Assembly: GCA_004294195.1 (NCBI GenBank)
Contig: REAQ01000017.1
Span: 1 to 8,545 of the forward strand
DNA: 8,545 nt
Origin: Sphingobacteriales bacterium
Lineage (GTDB): Bacteria; Bacteroidota; Bacteroidia; Chitinophagales; Chitinophagaceae
Direction of reading: 5' to 3'
The notes beneath the pieces are model-generated. The model was not told where the DNA came from. It ran no database searches and saw only the letters and a program-made list of their open reading frames with translations. Within the stretch, counting starts at the first letter, position 1. Each line of letters opens with the position of its first letter. The position numbers and the translations under genes were made by a program. Below are positions 1 to 6,581 of the stretch, one piece after another.

Positions 1-472
1 CTTCGCTCATGGAGCAGAAAATAATGCCTAACTCAGCCAATTCTGCTTTGAATGTTGTGGCAATGGAAACGCTGTCGATAACTGCATCAACAGCAATGCC
101 CGACAACCTTTTTTGTTCATTTAAAGAGATGCCCAGTTTTTCAAATGTCTTTCGGAGTTCCGGATCTATTTCATCCAGGCTATTTGGAGCAATTTTCTGC
201 TTCGGTGCAGAATAATAGATGATATCCTGGTAGTTAATGGGCGGATAATGAACATTTGGCCATGTGGGTTCTTCCATTGTAAGCCAATGACGATATGCCT
301 TAAGTCTCCATTCAAGCAACCATAATGGCTCATTCTTTTTGGCCGAAATATACCGAACAGTTTCCTCGCTAAGGCCCATAGCAGCGTCTTCCGACTCAAT
401 ATCAGTCACAAATCCGTACTTATAGTCGGAATTCGTTATCTGTTCCAGTATATCGTCTTGCTCTTCTGGCAT
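1..472 (-). CDS. sufB: Fe-S cluster assembly scaffold protein SufB, 5' part (runs off left edge)
   Basis: The reverse strand reads from ATG at 472 to the window edge without a stop, giving 157 N-terminal residues of a protein that is usually about 480. The translation begins [11 protein letters not shown] and contains the stretches [68 protein letters not shown] and [15 protein letters not shown], all typical of SufB N-termini. SufB is the scaffold of the cytosolic SufBCD complex on which Fe-S clusters are built. The conserved C-terminal core that binds SufD and the cluster lies outside the window. A strong GGAGG Shine-Dalgarno site (478-482, reverse strand) sits 5 bases before the ATG and fixes the start. 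In Bacteroidota, sufC, sufD and sufS usually follow, which would be further left. A weak -7-like box, GAAATTTG on the reverse strand (498-505), could serve as promoter, with no clear -33 element. Family identification is secure. Confidence 0.95.
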   Translation of the reverse strand, partial: MPEEQDDILEQITNSDYKYGFVTDIESEDAAMGLSEETVRYISAKKNEPLWLLEWRLKAYRHWLTMEEPTWPNVHYPPINYQDIIYYSAPKQKIAPNSLDEIDPELRKTFEKLGISLNEQKRLSGIAVDAVIDSVSIATTFKAELAELGIIFCSMSE

Positions 473-665
473 AGTGTCCTCCGGGAAGTTAAGGGTGCAA
501 ATTTCCTTTAAGTTGTCCGAAATAAGAACAGCGAAGCAGGCAAATGGTTAGACAAATGGCGGTTTTTCCCGATATCGTAAACGGGGGAGAGAGCTCTGAC
601 CCTTAGGGAGGGGTTCCGGGGCAGATGTTGTTGATAAAAGGCACAAGTTAATGGTTTAAGTAGGA

Positions 666-697
666 AGTCTTCACACCTCTCCCTTTACCTTCTCCCT
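666..697 (+). repeat. Pyrimidine-rich intergenic repeat, copy A
   Basis: This 32-base element has the form AGTCTTC, CACCTCTCCCTTTACC, TTCTCCCT. It matches the reverse strand of 5818-5849 (copy C) at 28 of 32 positions and the plus strand of 4724-4755 (copy B) at 22 of 32, counted by eye without gaps. Inside the unit the heptamer TCTCCCT occurs twice, 13 bases apart. It lies about 40 bases before the start of the dehydrogenase gene. Function is unknown. Confidence 0.6.
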
Positions 698-722
698 GTA
701 CCCGGACCTCATAACAATTCTT

Positions 723-730
723 TATCTTTA
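723..730 (+). promoter_or_regulatory. Possible Bacteroidota -7 box before the dehydrogenase gene
   Basis: TATCTTTA matches the Bacteroidota -7 consensus TAnnTTTG at all but the last defined base. It ends only 4 bases before the ATG at 735, so transcription from it would give a leaderless or nearly leaderless mRNA. No TTTG -33 element is visible at the expected distance, and no Shine-Dalgarno site is visible. This is a weak call. Confidence 0.3.
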
Positions 731-734
731 GCCC

Positions 735-1421
735 ATGAACATCATTGTCACAGGCGCATCGGGAAATTTGGGGCAAGCAGTTGTTCGTCAGTTCCTTACA
801 GCGGGCTGGACGGTGATTGGATTGGTGATGCCGGGCGACAAAACGCCGATGGATATCATGGATAAAAAATTCGTGAAAGTGGAGGTTGACCTTGCCGATG
901 AAATGCATACTTCATTGGCATTGGGACGCATCATCAAAAAACGCGGAACGATAGATGTTGCCGTACTGACTGCCGGCGGATTTGCGATGGGGGATATTGA
1001 GAAGACCCATTCCAGAGATATTCTGCAACAGTACAAATTGAATTTCGAAACCACTTACCACGCCGCGCGGCCGATTTTCCTGCAAATGCTCACGCAGAAA
1101 AAAGGAAGGATTTTTATGGTAGGTTCCAGGCCGGGATCAAACATGACGATGAGCAAAGGGATGACGGCGTATGGGCTCACTAAATCCTTGATCTTCCGCC
1201 TCGCGGAATTGATGAACGCAGAAGCCAAAGGAACCGATGTGGTTACTACGGTAGTGGTTCCCTCTATCATTGATACGCCAACCAATAGGAAGAAAATGAA
1301 GGGCGAAGATTTCAGTACTTGGATGGATCCGAAGCAAATGGCTGAAGTGATCCAATTCTACACTACTCCCGCTGCAGATGGACTCCGCGAGCCTGTACTG
1401 AAGATGTACAACAAAGCGTAG
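735..1421 (+). CDS. Short-chain dehydrogenase/reductase (SDR) family oxidoreductase
   Basis: This 228-residue protein has a normal length for a classical SDR, a cytosolic NAD(P)(H)-dependent oxidoreductase with a Rossmann fold. The cofactor-binding glycine motif TGASGNLG is at residues 6-13, and an acidic residue follows a strand at VDL (51-53). The NNAG-type motif is replaced by TAGG at 79-82. An Asn (N103, in KLNFET) fits the structural/catalytic Asn. The catalytic YxxxK is Y146-GLT-K150, with the partner serine at S131 or S135 in GSRPGSNM. The usual PG motif is PS here (PSIIDTP, 176-182). The ATG start is the only one that keeps the whole glycine motif. The substrate cannot be told from sequence. 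The stop codon lies 8 bases before the phospholipase D-like gene, so the two are probably cotranscribed. Family call is firm; specific function is open. Confidence 0.92.
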   Translation: MNIIVTGASGNLGQAVVRQFLTAGWTVIGLVMPGDKTPMDIMDKKFVKVEVDLADEMHTSLALGRIIKKRGTIDVAVLTAGGFAMGDIEKTHSRDILQQYKLNFETTYHAARPIFLQMLTQKKGRIFMVGSRPGSNMTMSKGMTAYGLTKSLIFRLAELMNAEAKGTDVVTTVVVPSIIDTPTNRKKMKGEDFSTWMDPKQMAEVIQFYTTPAADGLREPVLKMYNKA

Positions 1422-1429
1422 CTTCGGGT

Positions 1430-2602
1430 GTGCCCACAGCGCAAACCACATCTGATTATACCCATCGTAACCGCGTAGCACTTATACACGGTGGCAGGGA
1501 ATATTTTGACGCTGTGGTACAGCTCATCCGCCGCGCCACAACGCACATCCATCTCCAGACCTATATTTATGACGAAGATGAAACGGGCAAGATGGTGGCT
1601 GATGAACTCATCGCTGCTGCGCTTCGTGGTGTGAAGGTTTATGTGATAGTTGATGGTTATGCGTCCAGCAATCTCAGTGACGCTTTCATCCAGCACCTGG
1701 AATTTTCGGGTATTCATTTCCGTTATTTTGAGCCCGTGCTGCGCAGCAGGCATTTTTATGTGGGCCGAAGGCTGCATCACAAGATCATCGTGGCCGATGG
1801 AAGGGAATCACTCGTGGGCGGTATCAATATTTCGGACAAATACAATGACCTGCCAGATGACCCTGCCTGGCTGGATTGGGCCATGTGGGCCGAAGGGGAA
1901 GTGAGCTATGAACTGTTTAAGGTATGCGTTGGTTTTTGGTGCCGCTCCCGCAAGGCTACACGTGCAATGATTACGGCATATCCCACGCCGATTTTTCCCT
2001 CCACTTGGAACTGTGCGGTGAAAGTGCGGCGCAATGATTGGGTTCGGCGCAAGAACCAGATCTCCAGAAGCTACATAGAGATGTTTGATCGCGCGGAGGA
2101 GCATATCATTGTCATGAGTTCGTATTTTTTACCGGGCCGGGTGATCCGCAGAAATATTGCGAAGGCAAGGTCACGTGGTGTAAAGATTTCCCTGATCCTG
2201 GCGGGCAGTTCTGATGTGATGATAGCCAAATATGCAGAACGATTTATCTACCGTTGGTTGCTGCGTCTCGGCGTGGAGATTTACGAATACCCTAAAGCTG
2301 TGCTGCATGCCAAGCTGAGTACCTATGATCGGGTATGGGTGACCGTTGGGTCATACAATGTAAATGATATTAGTGCATACGCTTCTATAGAGCTTAACCT
2401 TGACGTGATGGACGATGCATTTGCCATCCAGGCGGATGGATGGCTACAGCGTATCATCGAAGAAGACTGCGATGCCATTACCACAGCCCAATTGCAAAAG
2501 TACAATACACTAACACGGTTTCTGCAGTGGTGGAGTTATGAAATCTACCGGGCCTTGTTTTTTTTATTTACGTTTTACTTCCGCCAGGAAAAAGAAAACT
2601 AG
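1430..2602 (+). CDS. Phospholipase D-like / cardiolipin synthase-like protein with two HKD motifs
   Basis: The 390-residue product carries two HxKxxxxD catalytic motifs: H116-K118-D123 followed by the GGINISD stretch, and H293-K295-D300 followed by GSYNVND. This two-domain arrangement is that of bacterial cardiolipin synthases (ClsA/ClsB type) and related phosphatidyltransferases, which act on phospholipids at the membrane. The N-terminal LIHGGREYFDAVVQLI and HLQTYIYDEDETG stretches are typical of this group. There are no N-terminal transmembrane helices, so it resembles the ClsB-like form more than ClsA. A hydrophobic aromatic C-terminal segment (about 366-384) could anchor it to the membrane. 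The best start is GTG at 1430; no ATG lies near the conserved N-terminus, and the GTG is 8 bases after the dehydrogenase stop, suggesting coupled translation. The actual reaction (cardiolipin synthesis, other transphosphatidylation or hydrolysis) is not determined. The gene ends 13 bases from the convergent stop of the next gene. Confidence 0.88.
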   Translation: MPTAQTTSDYTHRNRVALIHGGREYFDAVVQLIRRATTHIHLQTYIYDEDETGKMVADELIAAALRGVKVYVIVDGYASSNLSDAFIQHLEFSGIHFRYFEPVLRSRHFYVGRRLHHKIIVADGRESLVGGINISDKYNDLPDDPAWLDWAMWAEGEVSYELFKVCVGFWCRSRKATRAMITAYPTPIFPSTWNCAVKVRRNDWVRRKNQISRSYIEMFDRAEEHIIVMSSYFLPGRVIRRNIAKARSRGVKISLILAGSSDVMIAKYAERFIYRWLLRLGVEIYEYPKAVLHAKLSTYDRVWVTVGSYNVNDISAYASIELNLDVMDDAFAIQADGWLQRIIEEDCDAITTAQLQKYNTLTRFLQWWSYEIYRALFFLFTFYFRQEKEN

Positions 2603-2638
2603 TTTGCCAATCCGGTTATTCAATCATCAGTTTCTTTT
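2590..2638. terminator. Possible weak bidirectional terminator between convergent genes
   Basis: AAAAGAAA (2590-2597) pairs with TTTCTTTT (2631-2638), and CT at 2599-2600 can pair with AG at 2629-2630 across a one-base bulge. The stem spans both convergent stop codons and has A-rich and T-rich arms, so it could act for either strand. It is almost entirely A-T paired with a 28-base loop, so it is a weak candidate. Confidence 0.25.
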
Positions 2639-4622
2639 GATAACTAGTAGTACCACTTGACACCTGCAAAAGATACATCCCCTTTAGACTAACAGGTACG
2701 AATAAACGATATTGTCCACCCGTAGCGCGGTCGGTTTTTGAGACTACCAAACGGCCAGTCATGTCTATCAGTTTTATATTGATTGTTCTATTGCCGGATC
2801 CTGGGATCAGGATCTGGAACTGTTCTCTACCGGGGTTGGGATATACAGAAAATACTGCTGATACGTTTGATGATGCACGGTACAATAGTTCTTTCGAGTA
2901 TTCATATCGTGCATCGATATCCACTGTTTTAATGCGATAAAATGCCGACTGTGTATTGCCATCGTTAAAGCTGTATTGCTTTACTCCGGTACCTGGCCTG
3001 AAGGGAACTGAGCCGATGGGCATGAAGTTCAGGCCATCGAAAGATCGTTCCACTACATATTCTTTGACGTTAATCTCCGTGGAGACCGTCCAAACCAAAC
3101 GAACTCCGTTGTTAAGGTCTTGCAAAGAGAAATCAGTAATCAAAGCCGGGAGTAGTACACAGAGATCTGTATTGGTGGGAAAGCTCGCCAGGGTTGCGTT
3201 TTGTACGAGCACACCTGAGTTTCCATCAGCAGCGCCATAGTTTACGCCACCAAAAGTTGTTCCTGCGCTACCGCCACTTACATTTGATGCAGCATTCAGG
3301 GAAGCATTGCTATAAACCACTCCACCCGCACCGCCGCCTCCAGGTCCATGTTCTACGCCGCCGCCAGAGTTGGTGCCACCGTTTCCCCCGTTAGCCGTGA
3401 CCGTTATGTTGCCATGGCCGGTCAGCGCCGTGAGTAACACGCTACCGCCTGCGCCACCGCCGCCACTTCCATCGTTGGTCACCGTATTGTTGGCAGACAA
3501 GCCATTTACATTGATGCTACCGGTACCTAGCAGGAACCTGGTATAAAGGATGACCATCCCACCACCCGCTGCACCACTGGAAGCATGGCCGTTACCCGGA
3601 GTGCCGGTACCGTTGTTGGTTGTGCCACCGCCACCGCCGCCACCCATCACGATCCTGTTTGCTGCACGTTGTGCAAAGTTGGCACCCTGATCGCCTCCCG
3701 ATGCAGTGTTGCTGGCCCAGGCATTGCCGCCTTTTCCGCCAGTACCCCCGTTTCCTCCACCACCCCCGCCGGTGTTCTGATCATTTGCCGAAGGATTACC
3801 ATCAGTGGCGCCTCCGCCGGCATTACCCGGTGCGCCGCGACCATGACTTCCGTTTATATATCCTTCGAGTGTGTTGTCTACAACAGCCGTATTAATAAAC
3901 ATGTAGCGAGGCGTGCCTGCTGTACCTTCTCCTTTGGAGCCATTATTATTTTCCGTAGAAAGGGTTCTCACATCGCCATTATCTCCCCCACCACCAAACA
4001 ACTGACGGGAACCACCCCCGCGGAATCCAGTACCTTCGGCATTGACAGTGAAACCTGCCATGTTTAGATTGTTAACCGCACGGAGAACCGTTACCCCGCC
4101 AACACTGCCGTTCCAAGCTGGCGTAAATATGTTGGCTGTCAAGGTAAGGTTGTAGTAAACAGGTACCCTGATTACTTGGAACCGGTACTGACCAGTGGTA
4201 CCAAAATCTGCGTTTCTATATGCTCTGGTAGTTCCTGATGTGAGGGTGATGGTCACTCCGCTGAAACTACTAACCACAGCGTATTCCATGTTTCCCGCGA
4301 GATGATCTGCATTGTTGAGATAACCGTTGGCCGGAGCACCAGGCGCATTATTTCCATACCTGTTGTTATTGGTTGCTGTGATCTCCGCTCCCTGCATTTG
4401 GATGATAAGAACAAGGTCGCCAGCGGCAATCGGTGTTGTGCCGATGCCAATGGCACCCACCACAATGGTGGTTGCACCCAGGTTTACCGTTCCGGTACCA
4501 GGATAAAATGTATTAGGATTGGTGTTCAGGTTGGTGGTTCCGCTGGTTGGACAAGTCTGAGAAAAACCAGCAACAGAAATTAAGAGTAGCGTTGCTACTG
4601 AATAGGGTAAGCGCCAAACCAT
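2616..4622 (-). CDS. Glycine-rich secreted surface protein with T9SS type A sorting domain
   Basis: This 668-residue protein starts MVWRLPYSVA and has a Sec signal peptide with cleavage near residue 21-22 (AGFSQT). Residues about 30-190 form a beta-rich, Asn/Thr-rich region including GDLVLIIQMQGAEI. Residues about 200-460 are strongly glycine-rich, with several runs of five to seven glycines separated by short hydrophobic strands. Residues about 490-582 (ITDFSLQDLNNGVRLVW, then ERSFDGLNFMPIGSV and FYRIKTVD) match the fibronectin III-like domain that commonly precedes sorting signals. Residues about 590-668 are a type A T9SS C-terminal domain (VYPNPG, MTGRLVV, KKLMIE). It should be exported through the outer membrane and either released or anchored at the surface. 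A reading frame reaches TTG at 4652, but ATG at 4622 is preferred: it has AAAGG just upstream, gives a clean signal peptide, and the TTG version would overlap the promoter box. An adhesive or matrix role is a guess. The gene stands alone. Confidence 0.9.
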   Translation of the reverse strand: MVWRLPYSVATLLLISVAGFSQTCPTSGTTNLNTNPNTFYPGTGTVNLGATTIVVGAIGIGTTPIAAGDLVLIIQMQGAEITATNNNRYGNNAPGAPANGYLNNADHLAGNMEYAVVSSFSGVTITLTSGTTRAYRNADFGTTGQYRFQVIRVPVYYNLTLTANIFTPAWNGSVGGVTVLRAVNNLNMAGFTVNAEGTGFRGGGSRQLFGGGGDNGDVRTLSTENNNGSKGEGTAGTPRYMFINTAVVDNTLEGYINGSHGRGAPGNAGGGATDGNPSANDQNTGGGGGGNGGTGGKGGNAWASNTASGGDQGANFAQRAANRIVMGGGGGGGTTNNGTGTPGNGHASSGAAGGGMVILYTRFLLGTGSINVNGLSANNTVTNDGSGGGGAGGSVLLTALTGHGNITVTANGGNGGTNSGGGVEHGPGGGGAGGVVYSNASLNAASNVSGGSAGTTFGGVNYGAADGNSGVLVQNATLASFPTNTDLCVLLPALITDFSLQDLNNGVRLVWTVSTEINVKEYVVERSFDGLNFMPIGSVPFRPGTGVKQYSFNDGNTQSAFYRIKTVDIDARYEYSKELLYRASSNVSAVFSVYPNPGREQFQILIPGSGNRTINIKLIDMTGRLVVSKTDRATGGQYRLFVPVSLKGMYLLQVSSGTTSYQKKLMIE

Positions 4623-4640
4623 GAGCCTTTGTTTGGGGAG

Positions 4641-4648
4641 CAAAGTTA
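4641..4648 (-). promoter_or_regulatory. Bacteroidota -7 promoter box for the T9SS surface protein
   Basis: On the reverse strand these bases read TAACTTTG, a perfect match to the Bacteroidota -7 consensus TAnnTTTG. The box ends 18 bases before the preferred ATG at 4622, leaving room for a short leader with AAAGG (4626-4630) as ribosome site. No clear TTTG -33 element is seen about 20 bases further upstream. The box supports the ATG start over the TTG at 4652. Confidence 0.5.
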
Positions 4649-4723
4649 ACAAATGTTAATTAAATGGCTGAATATCACCCGGGTAGACAAGGGAATATTC
4701 TGACATACCGACATTCCTGGGAC

Positions 4724-4757
4724 CTTCTTTGTACCTCTCCTTTCATCATCTCCTTTT
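4724..4757 (+). repeat. Pyrimidine-rich intergenic repeat, copy B
   Basis: The stretch TACCTCTCCTTTCATCATCT followed by CCTTTT matches copy C (reverse strand of 5818-5849) at 24 of 32 positions and copy A (666-697) at 22 of 32. It begins 6 bases past the stop codon of the hydrolase gene (in the direction of that gene), within the 141-base gap between that gene and the T9SS protein. On the transcribed strand of the hydrolase it is purine-rich (AAAGGAG type) and does not form an obvious hairpin by itself, so it does not look like a simple terminator. Confidence 0.5.
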
Positions 4758-4763
4758 AATAAA

Positions 4764-5774
4764 TCATTGCCCGCGAATACGAGACAAGAAAGACCTAACG
4801 GTCAAACTGTTCCACTGCGCAAACCGTCCTCGCTGTACAACCAGACTATTATCGCCTTTGTGATCCAGGTAGTAGTGAAATGCAAAAGGCTGCTTGGGAT
4901 CATACCATCCCACTTCCTGCCCAAAGCGGAGATCATTGAAAACGATAAGGCTGTCTTGCTGTGTAACCGTGTACCAACCCTGCGAAAAACGTTTCAGGTT
5001 TTCCACTTCCTCGTGATCACGAATATCTTTCAACAGGTGTTCATTCCGCGGGAAGAAGTTGAGCCGAAGCGTGTCTTCCGAATCAAAGAAACTCCGATAC
5101 CCGATTTGGAATCCGTCTTTCTGTTCCATCACTACAAAATACAGCCAGGTGTTGAAAGGCGTGGGTGTAGTGAAGGAGCGTGAGTAAGCGATGTTTTGTT
5201 TTTCGGTAATGCGGTAAATGTCTTTGGTGACGATGTATTTGTTGAACAACGCAAAGCTTAAATAGAGTAAGGTACATCCGATGGCCATCCATGCCCATCT
5301 CACGCGATGGATATGGTCTGTGGGTTTGAAGATCAGAAAAAGGCAGGCGATACCACCGAAAATGGAGAACATCGGATCCACCACAAAGATGGTGTGGAAG
5401 CTCACGCGGTACTGCGAAAAAGGTTCATACCAGCCTGTACCATAATTATTGAATGCGTCTAGGAACAGGTGAACAAAAATTTCCGTTCCGAGGAAAAAGA
5501 TCCATTTCCGGAGGGAGATATTATGGGGCCGATGAAACCGCTCGGCGGTCACGGCCAGTAAAAATGTGGCCAGCATAGCAAAGAGTATCGAGTGCGTAAA
5601 TCCCCTGTGCGCCACCAGCTCCGCCGTGGGACTTAGCCACAGTGCATTGAGGAAATCGATGTCGGGCACACTTTGTGCCAATGCACCCCAGATCATGGCC
5701 TTCTTGCCGAACTGCTTATCGGTAAACAACTCGCCGATGACGGCACCTAGGGCGATGTGGGTCAGTGAATCCAT
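4764..5774 (-). CDS. YdjM-like membrane-bound metal-dependent hydrolase
   Basis: The 336-residue protein opens MDSLTHIALG and has the hallmarks of the YdjM/LexA-binding membrane hydrolase family: H6 in the first helix, PDID (37-40), HRGFTHS (56-62) and HLFLD (102-106). These His and Asp residues are expected to bind metal. Hydrophobic segments at about 62-78, 91-108, 130-149 and 160-178 suggest an integral inner-membrane protein. Residues about 180-336 form a soluble C-terminal extension that is absent from short homologues such as E. coli YdjM (about 200 residues by memory). The biochemical substrate of the family is not well established. The ATG at 5774 starts directly at the conserved MDSLTH motif. 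On the reverse strand, TATTTTTA (5781-5788) resembles a -7 box 6 bases upstream. The next gene upstream is divergent, so this appears to be a single-gene unit. Confidence 0.85.
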   Translation of the reverse strand: MDSLTHIALGAVIGELFTDKQFGKKAMIWGALAQSVPDIDFLNALWLSPTAELVAHRGFTHSILFAMLATFLLAVTAERFHRPHNISLRKWIFFLGTEIFVHLFLDAFNNYGTGWYEPFSQYRVSFHTIFVVDPMFSIFGGIACLFLIFKPTDHIHRVRWAWMAIGCTLLYLSFALFNKYIVTKDIYRITEKQNIAYSRSFTTPTPFNTWLYFVVMEQKDGFQIGYRSFFDSEDTLRLNFFPRNEHLLKDIRDHEEVENLKRFSQGWYTVTQQDSLIVFNDLRFGQEVGWYDPKQPFAFHYYLDHKGDNSLVVQRGRFAQWNSLTVRSFLSRIRGQ

Positions 5775-5815
5775 TCATTGTAAAAATACTGATAACTTTA
5801 TTGCCTACTGTGGTT

Positions 5816-5888
5816 GAAGGGAGATGATAAAGGGAGAAGTGCGAAGACTGCATCCACCTTCCACCATCCAACTTTATCTTCTCCCTTC
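5816..5888. repeat. Inverted pair of pyrimidine-rich repeats (copies C and D)
   Basis: The left arm GAAGGGAGATGATAAAG (5816-5832) and right arm CTTTATCTTCTCCCTTC (5872-5888) are complementary at 16 of 17 positions, plus a T-A pair at 5815/5889, around a 39-base loop. The left arm belongs to copy C (5818-5849 on the reverse strand, 28 of 32 identical to copy A at 666-697). The right arm belongs to a shorter copy D (5871-5891). The structure lies between two divergent genes, 41 bases from the hydrolase start and 35 bases from the small membrane protein start, so it is not placed as a terminator for either. An RNA hairpin in a leader, a palindromic repetitive element or a protein-binding site are all possible. 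Confidence 0.6.
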
Positions 5889-5923
5889 ACCAAACATTTC
5901 CATCATAAGACTGTTAAAAAGAA

Positions 5924-6094
5924 ATGGGAGTGTTGAAACAAATCGCCGAATATCTCTATCTCCGGAAGAAGGACCCCAACCGCCCGGATTCCAGCTACGT
6001 GAAATACATGCACGGGATCAACCGGATCTCGATCTTGCTCTTCCTGTTTGCCATTATTGTGATGGTGTATCGGATGTGCGTCAAGAAGGGATAA
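5924..6094 (+). CDS. Small single-pass membrane protein, DUF6728-like
   Basis: ATG at 5924 opens a 56-residue frame ending in TAA at 6092-6094. The product has an N-terminal amphipathic, charged part (MGVLKQIAEYLYLRKKDPNR), a linker with MHGINRISI at about 29-37, and one hydrophobic helix (about 36-52, ISILLFLFAIIVMVYRM) ending in a basic tail CVKKG. The MHGINRIS-plus-helix pattern matches, from memory, a conserved Bacteroidota family of about 60 residues known as DUF6728; I could not search to confirm. An in-frame TAA at 5915-5917 leaves this ATG as the only start. A longer frame (5824-6207) covers the same bases in another phase, but its translation looks like a non-coding shadow. There is no strong Shine-Dalgarno site, only an A-rich stretch. 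Function is unknown. Confidence 0.75.
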   Translation: MGVLKQIAEYLYLRKKDPNRPDSSYVKYMHGINRISILLFLFAIIVMVYRMCVKKG

Positions 6095-6120
6095 GGAACA
6101 TATTGAGCATCAACATTCGC

Positions 6121-6522
6121 TCACTGCACCTCGCCGCTTGGCGTGATGGGGTAATGATTTTTATGAGCTTCAATCCCTTTTTTAGACTTTTTGAACGCCA
6201 TAAATAATTGGAAAATGGCCAGTAGAAGATAGGTGACGGGTAGTGCTTTTTTCCCGGCATTGAAAAATTCAACTGCCAATATGATAGACAAAATACCTTC
6301 AATTACAAAAAATACGCCGTCCACCCAAGGGGCCTTTTTTTCGATCACTGGATGAAGAAGGGCTACCAACAGGAATACGATACCTGCGATGGTAAACGGA
6401 ATGTATGCGGGGTTATGGTGATCAAACTTTTCGTAAGCGTGGATGAAGATCACAACGGCGGCGCCGATATGTGCAACACGTTTCCGCTTCTCGCGATTCT
6501 TAAACAAATGTCTCAAAAGCAT
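6121..6522 (-). CDS. Hypothetical integral membrane protein, four predicted helices
   Basis: I do not recognise this family. The preferred start is ATG at 6522, giving 133 residues: a basic N-terminus (MLLRHLFKNREKRKR), then hydrophobic segments at about 17-29, 40-60, 67-87 and 93-110, and a basic, His-containing tail (KKSKKGIEAHKNHYP). The charge pattern suggests cytoplasmic N- and C-termini. A conserved-looking HAYEKFDHHN stretch sits between helices one and two. An in-frame ATG at 6576 would add 18 residues, but those look non-coding and would run into the start of the divergent regulator; the basic start at 6522 is more natural. The gene is divergent from an AraC-family regulator with only 59 bases between starts, so control by that regulator is plausible. 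It converges with the small membrane protein, 26 bases away. Confidence 0.7.
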   Translation of the reverse strand: MLLRHLFKNREKRKRVAHIGAAVVIFIHAYEKFDHHNPAYIPFTIAGIVFLLVALLHPVIEKKAPWVDGVFFVIEGILSIILAVEFFNAGKKALPVTYLLLAIFQLFMAFKKSKKGIEAHKNHYPITPSGEVQ

Positions 6523-6554
6523 ACAGTAATATACGGAAAAAATGCCCGGGTGGT

Positions 6555-6562
6555 TATATTTG
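6555..6562 (+). promoter_or_regulatory. Bacteroidota -7 promoter box for the AraC-family regulator
   Basis: TATATTTG is a perfect match to the -7 consensus TAnnTTTG and ends 19 bases before the ATG at 6582. No TTTG is seen at the -33 position. It lies in the 59-base gap shared with the divergent membrane protein, whose own promoter must overlap it; TATATTAC on the reverse strand just upstream of 6522 is a weaker candidate. Confidence 0.5.
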
Positions 6563-6581
6563 TTGCTTCCAATCAAAAGTG

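Larger units (their letters stand above)
473..734. other. Intergenic region between divergent sufB and dehydrogenase genes
   Basis: These 262 bases hold the 5' regions of two divergent genes. I see no credible reading frame and no RNA gene. The part next to sufB holds its Shine-Dalgarno site and a weak promoter-like box. The middle (about 581-625) is rich in short G and C runs, including the palindrome AGAGCTCT at 590-597 and AGGGAGGGGT at 605-614. The right part carries a copy of the pyrimidine-rich repeat found elsewhere in the window. AGGGAGGGGT is a 9/10 inverted match to ACCTCTCCCT at 675-684 inside that repeat, so a weak hairpin is possible. Confidence 0.6.

Noticed and set aside
9..399. 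Frames at 9-215 (plus) and 166-399 (minus)
   Set aside because: Both lie within the 5' part of sufB in other phases; the sufB frame has clear family similarity throughout.
3621..3770. Dense CCACCGCC-type triplet repeats resembling a tandem repeat array
   Set aside because: They are explained by glycine codon runs in the reverse-strand protein and have no regular repeat unit or spacer.
3194..4067. Several plus-strand frames of 66-160 residues rich in Cys, His or Arg
   Set aside because: They are antisense shadows of the glycine-rich T9SS protein, whose GC-rich GGN codons keep the opposite strand free of stops.
4623..4652. TTG start extending the T9SS protein by 10 residues
   Set aside because: The extension would include the TAACTTTG promoter box and puts extra residues before an otherwise normal signal peptide; ATG at 4622 has a nearby AAAGG.
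4677..4684. ACCCGGGT palindrome upstream of the T9SS protein
   Set aside because: Eight-base palindromes are expected by chance at this length and there is no supporting context.
6128..6145. CGCC-GCTT-GGCG hairpin as a terminator for the small membrane protein
   Set aside because: The stem is only four base pairs, lies inside the 3' coding end of the convergent gene and is not followed by a clean T run.
5824..6207. 127-residue plus-strand frame
   Set aside because: Its translation has no domain, helix or conserved pattern; the same bases encode a well-formed 56-residue membrane protein in another phase and the 3' end of a minus-strand gene.
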